64,000 nt of DNA from DASUPK01 sp963833375 (GCA_963833375.1 CAWHXR010000010.1:186001-250000), one strand, 5' to 3'. Shown: positions 16,362-26,053, counted from the stretch's first letter. Notes: generated by a model from the sequence alone, not told the origin. Program-made: numbers and translations.

Positions 16362-16386
16362 ACTATAGTAGACCGATCGTCATAGT
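16362..16386. promoter_or_regulatory. Operator-like palindromic region between the SnoaL and TetR genes
   Basis: A TATAGT hexamer in the self-complementary ACTATAGT is followed by TAGACCGATCGTC and then ATAGT, so ACTAT and ATAGT arms flank a near-palindromic centre. The AGACC..TC core resembles sites of LmrA/YxaF-type TetR proteins, to which the neighbouring regulator belongs. It overlaps the TetR GTG start, which suggests autorepression. Confidence 0.45.
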
Positions 16387-16972
16387 GGCTTCTCGAACGG
16401 CACAACAGCGCACCGACACCAGGGGGCGGATCATCCGGACCGCGGCGGAGCTGTTTCGCCGTCAGGGTTACGACGGCACCGGGTTGAACCAGATCCTCGA
16501 CGAGAGCGACGCTCCGCGGGGGTCGCTCTACTTCCACTTCCCCGGCGGGAAGCAGCAGCTCGCCGTTGAGGCGGTGGTCGCGTCGGGCGCAGTGCTCGGC
16601 AAGGGGATGGAGCGCAGCCTCGACTCCGCCGGCGACGTCGCGGAGGGAATCGCGCGCATCATCGAGTACATCGCCGCCGATCTCGAGCGCTCCGGGTTCG
16701 AGCGCGGCTGTCCTATCGGCGCGGTCACCCTCGATGCCGCCTCATCGTCAGAGCCGATCCGCCACGCATGCCGTGAGGTCTTCGATGGCTGGTTGGCGCT
16801 GTTCGAGCAGCGGCTGCGGGCTGGTGGCTGGACACCGAAGGCGGCAAGCGACGAGGCGGTCCTGATCGTCTCCTCGGTCGAGGGTGCGCTGATGCTGGCG
16901 CGCTCGAGACAGGACGCGGAACCGCTGCGCGCCGTCGCCCGCCGGCTGCGGGCAGGCCTGGCGAGTCGCTAA
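16385..16972 (+). CDS. TetR family regulator, LmrA/YxaF-like
   Basis: A 195-aa regulator. The N-terminal HTH is RIIRTAAELFRRQGYDGTGLNQILDESDAPRGSLYFHFPGGKQQL, where the TGLNQIL...GSLYFHFPGGK form is typical of the LmrA/YxaF branch. The C-terminal ligand domain keeps the GCPIGAVTLDAA block of that branch. The GTG at 16385 is chosen because the frame further upstream covers the SnoaL start and the promoter. It probably represses itself and the divergent SnoaL gene. It is part of the foreign insert within bcp. Confidence 0.85.
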   Translation: MASRTAQQRTDTRGRIIRTAAELFRRQGYDGTGLNQILDESDAPRGSLYFHFPGGKQQLAVEAVVASGAVLGKGMERSLDSAGDVAEGIARIIEYIAADLERSGFERGCPIGAVTLDAASSSEPIRHACREVFDGWLALFEQRLRAGGWTPKAASDEAVLIVSSVEGALMLARSRQDAEPLRAVARRLRAGLASR

Positions 16973-17100
16973 TTCACGAGCCGCAGAGCGAGGGCCGGCA
17001 CTTCCGGGCCCGGCTCGCCGCTGAGCTCGCTCAGGGTGACGCGATTCCCGTCCTGATCCGGAAGCGCGAAGTCCGGCGCCTGCTCCCCCTGCTCTACCAC
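16969..17100 (-). pseudogene. bcp: 5' part of the broken bcp-type peroxiredoxin gene
   Basis: From the GTG at 17100 the frame reads VVEQGEQAPDFALPDQDG, then NRVTLSELSGEP, the classic Bcp/PrxQ N-terminus. It then departs from the family and stops after 43 codons at the end of the TetR gene. The catalytic motif and C-terminus lie 1.6 kb away (15151-15334). The start overlaps by one base the stop of the 113-aa gene, so bcp was once the third gene of that operon. Confidence 0.7.
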
Positions 17101-17441
17101 TAGTCCTCCCGGCCGGGGTCCTGGCCGTCCTCGTCCTCGTCGAGCTCCTCGTCGCCCTGCTCGAGGGCGGTCGCGGAAACCGATCCGGCGGAGCCGGGGT
17201 GGTAGTGGGTCTGGAAGTCCTCGAGCAGCTTGTCGCGCTTCTCCTCGTCGACCGGCACCTCGTCGGAGATGCGCACCCAGTCCGCGCCCTCGAAGGCCTC
17301 CATGTTGAAGACCTCCTGGTCGATCGAGGCCGAGTCGTCCACGAGGACCACCACCTCGGTCTGCGGGTTGAAGTAGAGGCCGGGGACGTCGGTGATCTCC
17401 TCCAGCTGCATCACCCGGCTCTCTGCGTCGCTTGCCTCCAT
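17100..17441 (-). CDS. Acidic hypothetical protein
   Basis: A 113-aa protein with no family I recognise. The core reads EITDVPGLYFNPQTEVVVLVDDSASIDQEVFNMEAFEGADWVRI in outline, an alpha/beta pattern, and the tail is strongly acidic (GDEELDEDEDGQDPGRED). The ATG at 17441 fits the ten-base gap to the upstream membrane-protein gene; an internal ATG ten codons later is the alternative. It is the middle gene of an old operon ending in the broken bcp. Confidence 0.7.
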   Translation of the reverse strand: MEASDAESRVMQLEEITDVPGLYFNPQTEVVVLVDDSASIDQEVFNMEAFEGADWVRISDEVPVDEEKRDKLLEDFQTHYHPGSAGSVSATALEQGDEELDEDEDGQDPGRED

Positions 17442-17451
17442 GCGCTGGATC

Positions 17452-17916
17452 TTATTGGCCGAGGTTCTCCAGCTCACGGAGCTGGCGCTCGATCTCCCGC
17501 TCGACGTCGAGCGGCTCCTTGCCCTGGCGCTGGCGTCGCTCGTTCCGCGCCACGACGAGCTGGCGGACCTCCTCGCGAAGGAACCTGTCGGAGCCCAGTC
17601 GGGGACCGCCCGGTTCCGAGGCGAGCAGCTTCTCGACCTCCGCCTCGATGTCCAGGGCCTCGCGCCCCCTCGCGACACCGCGGTCCGACCGCGCCTGGAC
17701 CATCTGGCGGATCTCCTCCTCGCGGACCTCGGCCGAGACGGTGTGGATCGAGCCGCCCGAGCGCTGCGGGAAGTCCTGCTCCATCGCGAACTGGCCCTTG
17801 CCGATCTGGTTGAGCGCGCCGCCCGCCCCCCTCGCGAAGACGAAGGCGCCGAGCGGCAGGGCGATCAGCACGACGATGACGAGGACCATGCCGACCTGGA
17901 ACGTGGCCAGGAGCAT
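17452..17916 (-). CDS. Membrane-anchored protein with two charged helical repeats
   Basis: A 154-aa protein with one N-terminal transmembrane segment (about residues 5-28) and a cytoplasmic part made of two related repeats of about 37 residues: EEEIRQMVQARSDRGVARGREALDIEAEVEKLL and LREEVRQLVVARNERRQRQGKEPLDVEREIERQL in outline, sharing E(E)xRQxVxAR and (E)xLDxExEIExxL. I do not recognise the family. The ATG at 17916 follows a TAACCT -10 box by six bases (leaderless). Confidence 0.72.
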   Translation of the reverse strand: MLLATFQVGMVLVIVVLIALPLGAFVFARGAGGALNQIGKGQFAMEQDFPQRSGGSIHTVSAEVREEEIRQMVQARSDRGVARGREALDIEAEVEKLLASEPGGPRLGSDRFLREEVRQLVVARNERRQRQGKEPLDVEREIERQLRELENLGQ

Positions 17917-17922
17917 GTCCAG

Positions 17923-17928
17923 AGGTTA
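17923..17928 (-). promoter_or_regulatory. -10 element TAACCT of the repeat membrane protein operon (leaderless)
   Basis: TAACCT ends six bases before the ATG at 17916. Repeat copy C starts six bases further upstream, where a -35 box would be expected to lie. Confidence 0.5.
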
Positions 17929-17933
17929 GATGT

Positions 17934-17973
17934 GATGCGAGGGTGCTCCGAGCGGAGCGAGGAGCAACCCGTT
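17934..17973 (-). repeat. Dispersed bulged palindrome (copy C)
   Basis: On the minus strand it reads AACGGGT-TGCTCC, a loop, then GGAGCA-CCCTCGCATC. The stem is TGCTCC/GGAGCA plus GGG/CCC with one unpaired T. It fills the gap between the end of the FtsX permease gene and the promoter of the next gene on the same strand. Confidence 0.7.
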
Positions 17974-17984
17974 TTGTTCGGGGC

Positions 17985-20438
17985 TCACTCGACCACGCGC
18001 AGCGTCGATGGCACGTCCATGCCCCGAACCCGGCGCGCGGTCAGCAGGGGCGCCACAGCCACGGCCACGACGCCCATGACGACGGCCTTCGCGACCGTCC
18101 CGACCCCGATCGTGGGCAGCACTCCCAGGTCGGGCAGCGTCTCGGGCAGGGTCACGTTGAGCACGTAGTTGAGGATGCCGACGCCGATTGCGATCCCCGC
18201 CAGCGTGCCGAGCAGTCCGATGATCGCGCCCTCCACCATCGAGAGCCCGACCGCCCCCAGCGCGCGGACCCCGAACGCCATCATGGTCGCGTTCTCTCGG
18301 CTGCGCTCGTCGGCGCTGATGCTGGTCGAGTTGAAGGCGATCAGCAGCGCGAGCAGCAGGGCAAACAGCTCGGTGACCCGGATGATCCCCAGGAAGTCGT
18401 TCATGCGCTTGCGCACGAACTCGGCGCTGGCGGTGGCCCGCTCCACCCCGGCGACCCTGGGAATGCCGAACAGCGTCCGCTTCAGGTCCTGCTCGGAGGT
18501 CCCGGGCGTGGGCGATACGTCGATCTGGTTCACCTGGCCGGCGAGGCCCATGCGTCGAGCCTGGCTCGCGTCCATGTAGGCGAAGCTTCGAAAGGGATCC
18601 GGGTGGAGGCCGACGACCGGGACCTTCGCCTGGACCTGCGTCAGGGCCTGGCGCCCGATCCGCCGCGGATAGGTCACGGTGATCTCGTCCCCGACCGAGA
18701 CGCCCAGGTCGCGGGCGGCCTCCTTGGAGATCAGGATCCCGTCCTCGCCGGGCCGGAGTCCCTTCCCCGAGGCTATGGTGGGCTGCCAGAGCCGGTTGCG
18801 GCTGTCCTGCAACCCGATCAACGCGTCGAATTCATCGCCGCCCGAGGCGAGCTTGCCCGGCACCTGCAGGCGTCCCTCCGCCGCGCGCACCCCCGGCGCC
18901 CCCTCGACGGAGCGCACGAGGGCAGAGCGGTCAGGGTGAAAGCCGTCGAGCGAGACCGTGATCCGCGACGGTGTGGCGCCCGCCACCTCCCGCTCGCTGC
19001 TGTCGATCGTGCCGACGAAAGAGTCCACGACCCCCGAGAAGGCCACCACCACCGACACGATGGCGCCGACTCCAAGCGCGGTCAGCAGGGTCCGCCGCGG
19101 CGCCCGCAGCACGTTGCGAATGGGCATCTGCACCAGGGCGGATCCTGGGACGTGGAGCCGCTTTCCGAGTCTGGCGAGACCGCTGGAGCCGCCGGAGCGC
19201 AAGCCGACCCGGATCGCATCGATCGGCGGCACCCGGACGCCGCGCCACACCGGTATCGCGGTGGCCACCAGCGGCAGCATCAGCCCCACCAGCGCGCCCC
19301 TGATGAAGACCTGGAGCTCGAACGGCGTCCGCATCACGGGCAGTGGCAGGAGATCCTCCAGCGCTTTGCGGAACACCTCCCCGGCGAGCAGCCCCAGCGC
19401 CAGCCCGAAGACGGTGCCTGCCACGGCGATCTCCGCGCCCAGCAGCAGCGGCCGGATCGCGAGCTCCCTCGGGGGCACCCCGAGCGCCATCCCGATACCG
19501 ATTTCGCGACGCTGCGCCTCGACGATCCGGCTGGCCAGGTTGAAGGCGGCGAAGGCCGCGCCCGCCAGGATCAGATAGGCGAAGATCTCGAACATCCGCT
19601 GGTCGCCCTCCGCGTCCTTGTAGAGGATCCGGTGGGCGGGCTCGTCGGCCAGCGTCGTCACCTCGGTACCCGGCACGCTGCGGGCGAGAGCAGCTTCGAG
19701 CTGGCGGCGCACCAGTGCCTGGTCGGCGCCGTCGCGCAGGGTGAGCACAGCGTCGTTGACGGCGGGGGCCCCTCCGGCGATCCGCTGTGCCGTCTGCAGC
19801 GAGGTGAAGAGGACGAGAAAGCTGGCCTCCGCGCCGCCGAAGTCGCCGCCCGCCGGCCGGGTGACGAGGAAGTACTCCGGGGAGCGGCCCTGCCCGACGT
19901 ATCGCAGCGTCCTTCCACCGGCCACCTGGAGGGTTCCCGTCGGGGAAAGGTCGTGAAGCGTGCCGAAGCTCGCGTCGAGCACGGCGATCGGCTGCCCGGA
20001 GTCGCCGCTGCGCAGACCGCGCCCGGCCTCGGCCGCCACTCCGTCCACCGGCGGTCCGTGAAGGCCGAGCTCGGACCCGACGATCTGCCCGCCGGTCACC
20101 AGGGGACCCTGGCCCGGCCGCGCGATCTCGATCTGGGTGGGCAGGATCAGTCGCTCGCTGACCGCCGAGACCTGGTCCGAGGCCGGCAGCGACTCAACCA
20201 CCTTCCTGAGCGTTCCCGCCGGTGCGCGGGAGCCCTCGGTCATGGTGATCTTCAGGTCGTGCGCATTCAGCGCCGCGAAGCTGGCGTCGTTGGAGGCCTT
20301 GCGCCAGTTCTCGAGGCTGCCGAGGCCCGAGTAGATCCCGGTGCCGATCGCGAGCACCAGCGCGATCGCGACCACCAGCACCCACCTACGCTTCAGGTCC
20401 CGCCATGACCAGCGCAGCCAGAGCGGGCCCCGGCGCAT
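17985..20438 (-). CDS. ABC transporter permease, FtsX/MacB type (817 aa)
   Basis: An FtsX-family permease with two halves. An N-terminal transmembrane segment (VLVVAIALVLAIGTGIY) and a large extracytoplasmic MacB-PCD-like domain precede the first FtsX block (FAYLILAGAAFAAFNLASRIV and following). A second extracytoplasmic domain and a final FtsX block (FALLLALLIAFNSTSIS, GVGTVAKAVVMGVVAVAVAPLL) follow. It has the size of the eight-to-ten-helix two-FtsX permeases. Its partner ATPase gene ends three bases upstream. It is last in a four-gene operon. The substrate is unknown; lipid/lipoprotein handling or mechanotransmission are the known roles. Confidence 0.88.
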   Translation of the reverse strand: MRRGPLWLRWSWRDLKRRWVLVVAIALVLAIGTGIYSGLGSLENWRKASNDASFAALNAHDLKITMTEGSRAPAGTLRKVVESLPASDQVSAVSERLILPTQIEIARPGQGPLVTGGQIVGSELGLHGPPVDGVAAEAGRGLRSGDSGQPIAVLDASFGTLHDLSPTGTLQVAGGRTLRYVGQGRSPEYFLVTRPAGGDFGGAEASFLVLFTSLQTAQRIAGGAPAVNDAVLTLRDGADQALVRRQLEAALARSVPGTEVTTLADEPAHRILYKDAEGDQRMFEIFAYLILAGAAFAAFNLASRIVEAQRREIGIGMALGVPPRELAIRPLLLGAEIAVAGTVFGLALGLLAGEVFRKALEDLLPLPVMRTPFELQVFIRGALVGLMLPLVATAIPVWRGVRVPPIDAIRVGLRSGGSSGLARLGKRLHVPGSALVQMPIRNVLRAPRRTLLTALGVGAIVSVVVAFSGVVDSFVGTIDSSEREVAGATPSRITVSLDGFHPDRSALVRSVEGAPGVRAAEGRLQVPGKLASGGDEFDALIGLQDSRNRLWQPTIASGKGLRPGEDGILISKEAARDLGVSVGDEITVTYPRRIGRQALTQVQAKVPVVGLHPDPFRSFAYMDASQARRMGLAGQVNQIDVSPTPGTSEQDLKRTLFGIPRVAGVERATASAEFVRKRMNDFLGIIRVTELFALLLALLIAFNSTSISADERSRENATMMAFGVRALGAVGLSMVEGAIIGLLGTLAGIAIGVGILNYVLNVTLPETLPDLGVLPTIGVGTVAKAVVMGVVAVAVAPLLTARRVRGMDVPSTLRVVE

Positions 20439-20441
20439 CGT

Positions 20442-21212
20442 CTACCAGTGCAGGTCGGAGATGTTGGCCGGCCCTCCGGGGTTGGGCGCGTCCGACACCA
20501 CCCGGCCGCTGCTCAGCTCGATCACCCGGTGGGCGACCCGCGCGATCTCCCGGTTGTGGGTGACGACCAGGATGGCGGTCCCCTCCCTGTGGGTCTGCTC
20601 GTGGAGCAGATCGAGGATCTGGACCCCGGTGCGGAAGTCCAGCTCGCCGGTTGGCTCGTCTGCGAGCAGAACCGGGTTGCCGGTGGCGAGCGCGCGGGCG
20701 ATCGCGACCCGCTGCTGCTCGCCGCCGGAGAGCTCGTGCGGGAAGTGCTCGACGCGGTCGCCGAGACCCACCCGCTCGAGCGTCTCGCGGGCCGCCTCTC
20801 GCGGCTTGCCCCGGCCGCTGACGTCGGCGCCGAACTCGGCGTTCTCGAGCGCGGTCAGCGCGGGGAAGAGGTTGAAGGTTTGAAAGATGAAGCTGACCGT
20901 GTGGCGCCGGAACCGGAACAGCTCGGCTCGCGAGGCTCGGGTGATGTCCTGTCCCGCGATCGTGACGGTTCCCTCCGTCGGCGAGTCGAGCGCTCCGATC
21001 ATGTTCAGGAGGGTCGTCTTGCCGCTGCCGGAGGGACCGAGGACGACCGTGAACTCGCCCGGCTTGACGTCGAGTGTCACCTCCTCGAGGGCCGTCACGG
21101 TCACCTCACCGATCCGGTAGCGGCGGGAGACCTCGTGAAGCTCGATCAATGGACCCGGCGCTTCGGGGGGCGGGTGGCCGGAGGCCGCGGTGGTTTCGGA
21201 AACACCCGTCAT
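20442..21212 (-). CDS. ABC transporter ATP-binding protein (LolD/MacB type)
   Basis: A 256-aa ATPase. Walker A GPSGSGKTTLLN, the Q-loop in FIFQTFNLFPALTALEN, the signature LSGGEQQRVAIARAL and Walker B VLLADEPTGELD are all intact, followed by the H-loop VVTHNREIARVAHR. Sequence type is that of MacB/LolD ATPases that pair with FtsX permeases. The ATG at 21212 overlaps the stop of the upstream permease by four bases (ATGA), and the downstream permease starts three bases after its stop. Confidence 0.93.
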   Translation of the reverse strand: MTGVSETTAASGHPPPEAPGPLIELHEVSRRYRIGEVTVTALEEVTLDVKPGEFTVVLGPSGSGKTTLLNMIGALDSPTEGTVTIAGQDITRASRAELFRFRRHTVSFIFQTFNLFPALTALENAEFGADVSGRGKPREAARETLERVGLGDRVEHFPHELSGGEQQRVAIARALATGNPVLLADEPTGELDFRTGVQILDLLHEQTHREGTAILVVTHNREIARVAHRVIELSSGRVVSDAPNPGGPANISDLHW

Positions 21213-23767
21213 TCGTAGTGGACCGCCTCGAGCACGTTGATCCGGGAGCTGCGCCTCGCCGGCAGGACCGCGCCGACGATGCCGACGATCACGGCGAGTA
21301 TGAAGAAGGCGATCAGCTGGCCCACGGGGACCCGGAAGACCAGGCCGAGCTCGCTGAGGGATGCGGTGAGCAGGGCCCCGAACAGCAGGCCGACGGCGAT
21401 CCCGAGCACCCCGCCGATGGCGGCCGTGATCGCGCTCTCGTAGCGGACCATTCGCCTGACCTGCCTCCGTGTCGCGCCGACCGCACGCAGCAGCCCGAAC
21501 TCGCGCGTCCGCTCGTGGATGGAGAGGAAGAGGCTGTTCGCGATGCCGAACAGCGAAATCACCACGCTCATCGCCAGCAGCGCATAGAGCAGATAGACGA
21601 TCTGGTCGGTCTGCTTGGTGAAGGAGTCCTTGAGCCCCTGCTGAGACTCCACCTTGGCGACCGGGAACCGCGTCAGCGCAGCCGCCATGTTGCGCTGCAC
21701 GGCCGACGCATCCGCACCCGGCTGAGTCGAGATCAGGACCATGAAGGGGTCCCTGGCCTCCGAGATCGACTCGAGGGTCCGCCGGTCGACCAGCAGTCCC
21801 TGGAGGATCGTCGGGTCCTTGTACTCGCCGACCGCGGTCAGCGTGGCGCTGCCGCCGGATGGGGTCACCACCTTGAAGCTGTCGCCGATCCCGACGTGAT
21901 GAGCCTTCGCGAACTGCTCCTCGATCACGGCGTTGTCCCCGTGGAGCTGGGAGAGGGTCGCGTCGGACCCGTGAATCCAGTCGAACTTGTAGCCGTCGGT
22001 GATCCGGGCCGGCTCGACCCCGCCGAGATCGTCGTAGAGCACGTTCGAGCGCTGTCCGTTCACCTCCACCTGGTCGTAGAGCACGCCGCTGGTGGCGGCG
22101 ACCCCGGGGACCCTGGCGGCGATCTGCTGAATCCGCTGCGGGATCGGTTGGAAGCCGTTGTCCGCCCGCACCACCAGCTCCGCGGTGATCCGGCGGTTGA
22201 TCGAGCCGTCGATCGACGCCTTCAACCCGTCGGTGAAGACCGCGACGAAGACCACCAGGCCGAGCCCGACCATCAGGGCCGCGGCGGTCAGCGCCGTGCG
22301 GGCCGGGTTGCGCTGGGCGTTCTCGCGGGCGAGCTGGCCGACCACGGCGGAGAGCCGCTCCAGCGGCAGGCCGATGGCCGCGGCGATCGGGCGGACGATG
22401 TATTTGGCCACCAGCGCCAGCCCGACGAAGAGGAGGACGGCTCCGCCCGCCATGCCGAGCAGCTTGTCGGTGGCGGGACCCGAGCCGAACAGGCCGTAGA
22501 CCAGCAGGGCGAGCCCTCCGAGAGTGACGACTGCGGCGAGGTACGGGGCGAACCGGGACGCCCTGGACGGGGCGATGCGGGCGCCCTCCTGCAGCGCGAG
22601 CGCCGGAGGGATCCTGGTGGCGCGCACAGCGGGCCCGAGCGCGGCCAGCAGCGTAATGCCGATGCCGATGCCCAGCGCCACGGCGATCGTGCGCGTCTCC
22701 AGCGCGAGGTCGGAAGTCGGTACCCCGGCCCCCGCCGCCTTGAAGAGGGCGCCGATCCCCCTGGCGAAGACCAGCCCGCCGAAGAGGCCGGCAACGGAGG
22801 CGATCACGCCGACCGTGAGGGCCTCGGCCGTCACGGAGCGCAGCACCTGTCCACGGGTCGCCCCCAGCGTCCTCAGCGAGGCGAACTCGGGCGTCCGCTC
22901 CGCGACGGAGATCGAGAATGTGTTGAAGATGATGAAGGCGCCCACCAGCAGTGCCGCACCCGCGAAGGCGAGCAGCGCCGGACCCAGGAACGAGTTGATG
23001 GAGTTCGAGATGTCCTTCGCCTGCTCGTCCGCGTTCTGCTGGCCTGTCTGCACCTTGACGCCCGAGGGGACTACAGACCGGATGATCCGCACGAGCTGCT
23101 CCGGGGTGATGCCGGGACGAGCGGCCGCCAGGATCGACGCAACCTCGCCGCGCTGGTCGTACCAGCGCTGGATGTCGCCCGGCGTGGCCATGGTGAAGCC
23201 ATAGCCCGCGGCCGAGCCTGAGCCGCCGAAGTCCACGAGGCCTACCACCGTGACGGGCTGGGTGCCGTGGGAGGTCTCAAGCCCGATGTGATCGCCGACC
23301 TCGATGCCGTGCTGGTTCGCGAGATCGCGGCTGACCGCGATCTCCCCGGGGGAGGAAGGATCACGTCCCTCGACCGCAGAGGTGGGATCGAACGGCTCAG
23401 GGGTGGTGCCGAAGACGAGATTGGGCCCGCCGAACTGGGTGATCGGCTTGCCATCGACGACCAGCGCGCCGAACGCCTGCATGGCGCCGGCAGCTTTCGC
23501 CACCTCGGGCAGCGCGCGCACCCGCTTCAGGAGCGAGGTGGGCAGCTTCTCGGTCTGGGTGAAGCTGCTGTTGAACTCGGTCTTGGGGGAAAGGACCGCG
23601 TCGGTCCCCTGGTTCGCGGTCTCATTGATCTTCGCGAAGGCACCCCGGATCCCGTCCGTGAGGACGTAGGTGCCCGAGATCATCGCCACCCCGAGCAGCA
23701 CGGCGATCGCGGTCAGCGCCGAGCGCAGCTTGCGCTCGACCATTCCCCTCAGAGCCAGCTTGATCAA
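21209..23767 (-). CDS. ABC transporter permease, FtsX/MacB type (852 aa)
   Basis: Two FtsX blocks (FAGAALLVGAFIIFNTFSISV and following; YLLYALLAMSVVISLFGIANSLFLSI) and two extracytoplasmic domains, preceded by an N-terminal anchor (SALTAIAVLLGVAMISGTYVL). The frame is open for another 119 codons, but those lie over the upstream ATPase gene. The TTG at 23767, overlapping that gene's stop (TTGA), is the likely start; the ATG at 23743 is the alternative. It forms the first transporter of the tandem with the 260-aa ATPase. The substrate is unknown. Confidence 0.88.
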   Translation of the reverse strand: MIKLALRGMVERKLRSALTAIAVLLGVAMISGTYVLTDGIRGAFAKINETANQGTDAVLSPKTEFNSSFTQTEKLPTSLLKRVRALPEVAKAAGAMQAFGALVVDGKPITQFGGPNLVFGTTPEPFDPTSAVEGRDPSSPGEIAVSRDLANQHGIEVGDHIGLETSHGTQPVTVVGLVDFGGSGSAAGYGFTMATPGDIQRWYDQRGEVASILAAARPGITPEQLVRIIRSVVPSGVKVQTGQQNADEQAKDISNSINSFLGPALLAFAGAALLVGAFIIFNTFSISVAERTPEFASLRTLGATRGQVLRSVTAEALTVGVIASVAGLFGGLVFARGIGALFKAAGAGVPTSDLALETRTIAVALGIGIGITLLAALGPAVRATRIPPALALQEGARIAPSRASRFAPYLAAVVTLGGLALLVYGLFGSGPATDKLLGMAGGAVLLFVGLALVAKYIVRPIAAAIGLPLERLSAVVGQLARENAQRNPARTALTAAALMVGLGLVVFVAVFTDGLKASIDGSINRRITAELVVRADNGFQPIPQRIQQIAARVPGVAATSGVLYDQVEVNGQRSNVLYDDLGGVEPARITDGYKFDWIHGSDATLSQLHGDNAVIEEQFAKAHHVGIGDSFKVVTPSGGSATLTAVGEYKDPTILQGLLVDRRTLESISEARDPFMVLISTQPGADASAVQRNMAAALTRFPVAKVESQQGLKDSFTKQTDQIVYLLYALLAMSVVISLFGIANSLFLSIHERTREFGLLRAVGATRRQVRRMVRYESAITAAIGGVLGIAVGLLFGALLTASLSELGLVFRVPVGQLIAFFILAVIVGIVGAVLPARRSSRINVLEAVHYE

Positions 23768-24546
23768 GCCAGCGCCCGGAGGTGGTCGAGGATGTCGTCG
23801 ATGCTCGGCTTGCGGTGGCGATCGACGATCTCGCCGTCGCCGAGGAAGAGCACCTCGTCGGCGGTCGCGGCCGCGGAGGCATCGTGGGTGACGGTCACGA
23901 TCGTCTGCCCGTAGTCGTCGACCGCCTTGCGAAGCAGCTCCAGCACCCCTCGCCCGGCCTTGGTGTCGAGGTTGCCCGTGGGCTCGTCCGCAAACACCAC
24001 CTTCGGCCGGCTGAAAAGGGCGCGTGCCACGGCCACCCGTTGCTGCTCGCCGCCGGAGAGCTCGGACGGCCGGTGCGCTCGCCGCTCGTCTATGCCGGTC
24101 GCCTTCAGCAGCTCCTCGAGCCAATCGCGATCGGGCCGGCCACCCCCGATCCGCACGGGCAGCGTGATGTTCTCCTCAGCGGTGAGGACCGGCAGCAGGT
24201 TGTAGGTCTGGAAGATGAAGCCGATCTGCTCGCGCCTGAGCAGCGTGAGGTCATGGTCGGAGAGCTCATCCAGGCGGACGCCGTCGAGCTCGACCCAGCC
24301 GCTCGTCGGGCGGTCGAGGCCGGCGAGGATGTGCATCAGCGTCGACTTGCCCGAGCCGGAGGGTCCCATGATCGCCGTGAAGCTGCCGCGCGAGAACTCG
24401 ACGCTCACGCCCCGCAGGGCCTCGACCGCAGTCGCCCCCTCACCGAATCGGCGCGCGATCTGATGCCCGACGATCACGGGTTCGGCCCGGGCGTCGTTCG
24501 GCGCGCTCCGAGGCTCCCTCGCTGCTCGTTCCACTGCCCGTGTCAT
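23764..24546 (-). CDS. ABC transporter ATP-binding protein (LolD/MacB type), first gene of the operon
   Basis: A 260-aa ATPase with Walker A GPSGSGKSTLMH, Q-loop FIFQTYNLLPVLTAEEN, signature LSGGEQQRVAVARAL, Walker B VVFADEPTGNLD and H-loop VTVTHD. It heads the ATPase-permease-ATPase-permease operon, in which every junction overlaps or is within three bases. A TAGGCT hexamer lies nine bases before the ATG. It is divergent from the acyl-CoA dehydrogenase gene across 203 bases. Confidence 0.93.
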   Translation of the reverse strand: MTRAVERAAREPRSAPNDARAEPVIVGHQIARRFGEGATAVEALRGVSVEFSRGSFTAIMGPSGSGKSTLMHILAGLDRPTSGWVELDGVRLDELSDHDLTLLRREQIGFIFQTYNLLPVLTAEENITLPVRIGGGRPDRDWLEELLKATGIDERRAHRPSELSGGEQQRVAVARALFSRPKVVFADEPTGNLDTKAGRGVLELLRKAVDDYGQTIVTVTHDASAAATADEVLFLGDGEIVDRHRKPSIDDILDHLRALA

Positions 24547-24658
24547 ACCGCGTCCAGCCTAGGAACCGCCCAATCCCCTGCCCTCGGTGCTGCCCACGGG
24601 GATTCAGGCGTGAACTGCGCATTTCCCGCGGGCAATCGGGTACCCTGTGAGGACTGGC

Positions 24659-24672
24659 TGACTGACCAGTCA
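24659..24672. promoter_or_regulatory. Palindromic operator-like site TGACTG-AC-CAGTCA
   Basis: Perfect six-base arms with a two-base spacer lie 78 bases before the acyl-CoA dehydrogenase start, followed by a further TCAGTC half-site. TetR-type regulators of fatty-acid genes often use TGAC...GTCA palindromes. No regulator gene is adjacent, so this is by pattern only. Confidence 0.4.
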
Positions 24673-24698
24673 ATCAGTCGGCGAAGGCTTCTACTGAA

Positions 24699-24728
24699 CA
24701 CGGGTTGCGCTGGCGCGCAGCCTCGCAC
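24699..24728 (+). repeat. Dispersed bulged palindrome (copy D)
   Basis: Reads ACGGGT-TGCGC-TGGC-GCGCA-GCCTCGCACC. It has a short five-base stem and a TGGC tetraloop, as in the inner element of copy A. It lies in the 5' leader of the acyl-CoA dehydrogenase gene, just upstream of its Shine-Dalgarno sequence. Confidence 0.65.
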
Positions 24729-24749
24729 CCAACGAAGGAGCAGTTATCC

Positions 24750-25982
<1,233 letters not shown>

Positions 25983-26020
25983 CGATTCACCTCTTCACGC
26001 AGCAGCAGCAGCACTCCTCG

Positions 26021-26053
26021 CGAGCGCCCCGGTAACCGGGGCGCTCGTTCTTG
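26021..26053 (+). terminator. Strong terminator hairpin after the acyl-CoA dehydrogenase gene
   Basis: A perfect 13-base inverted repeat (arm CGAGCGCCCCGGT) around a single A, 26021-26047, is followed by TTCTTG. It stands 38 bases after the stop. Confidence 0.8.
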
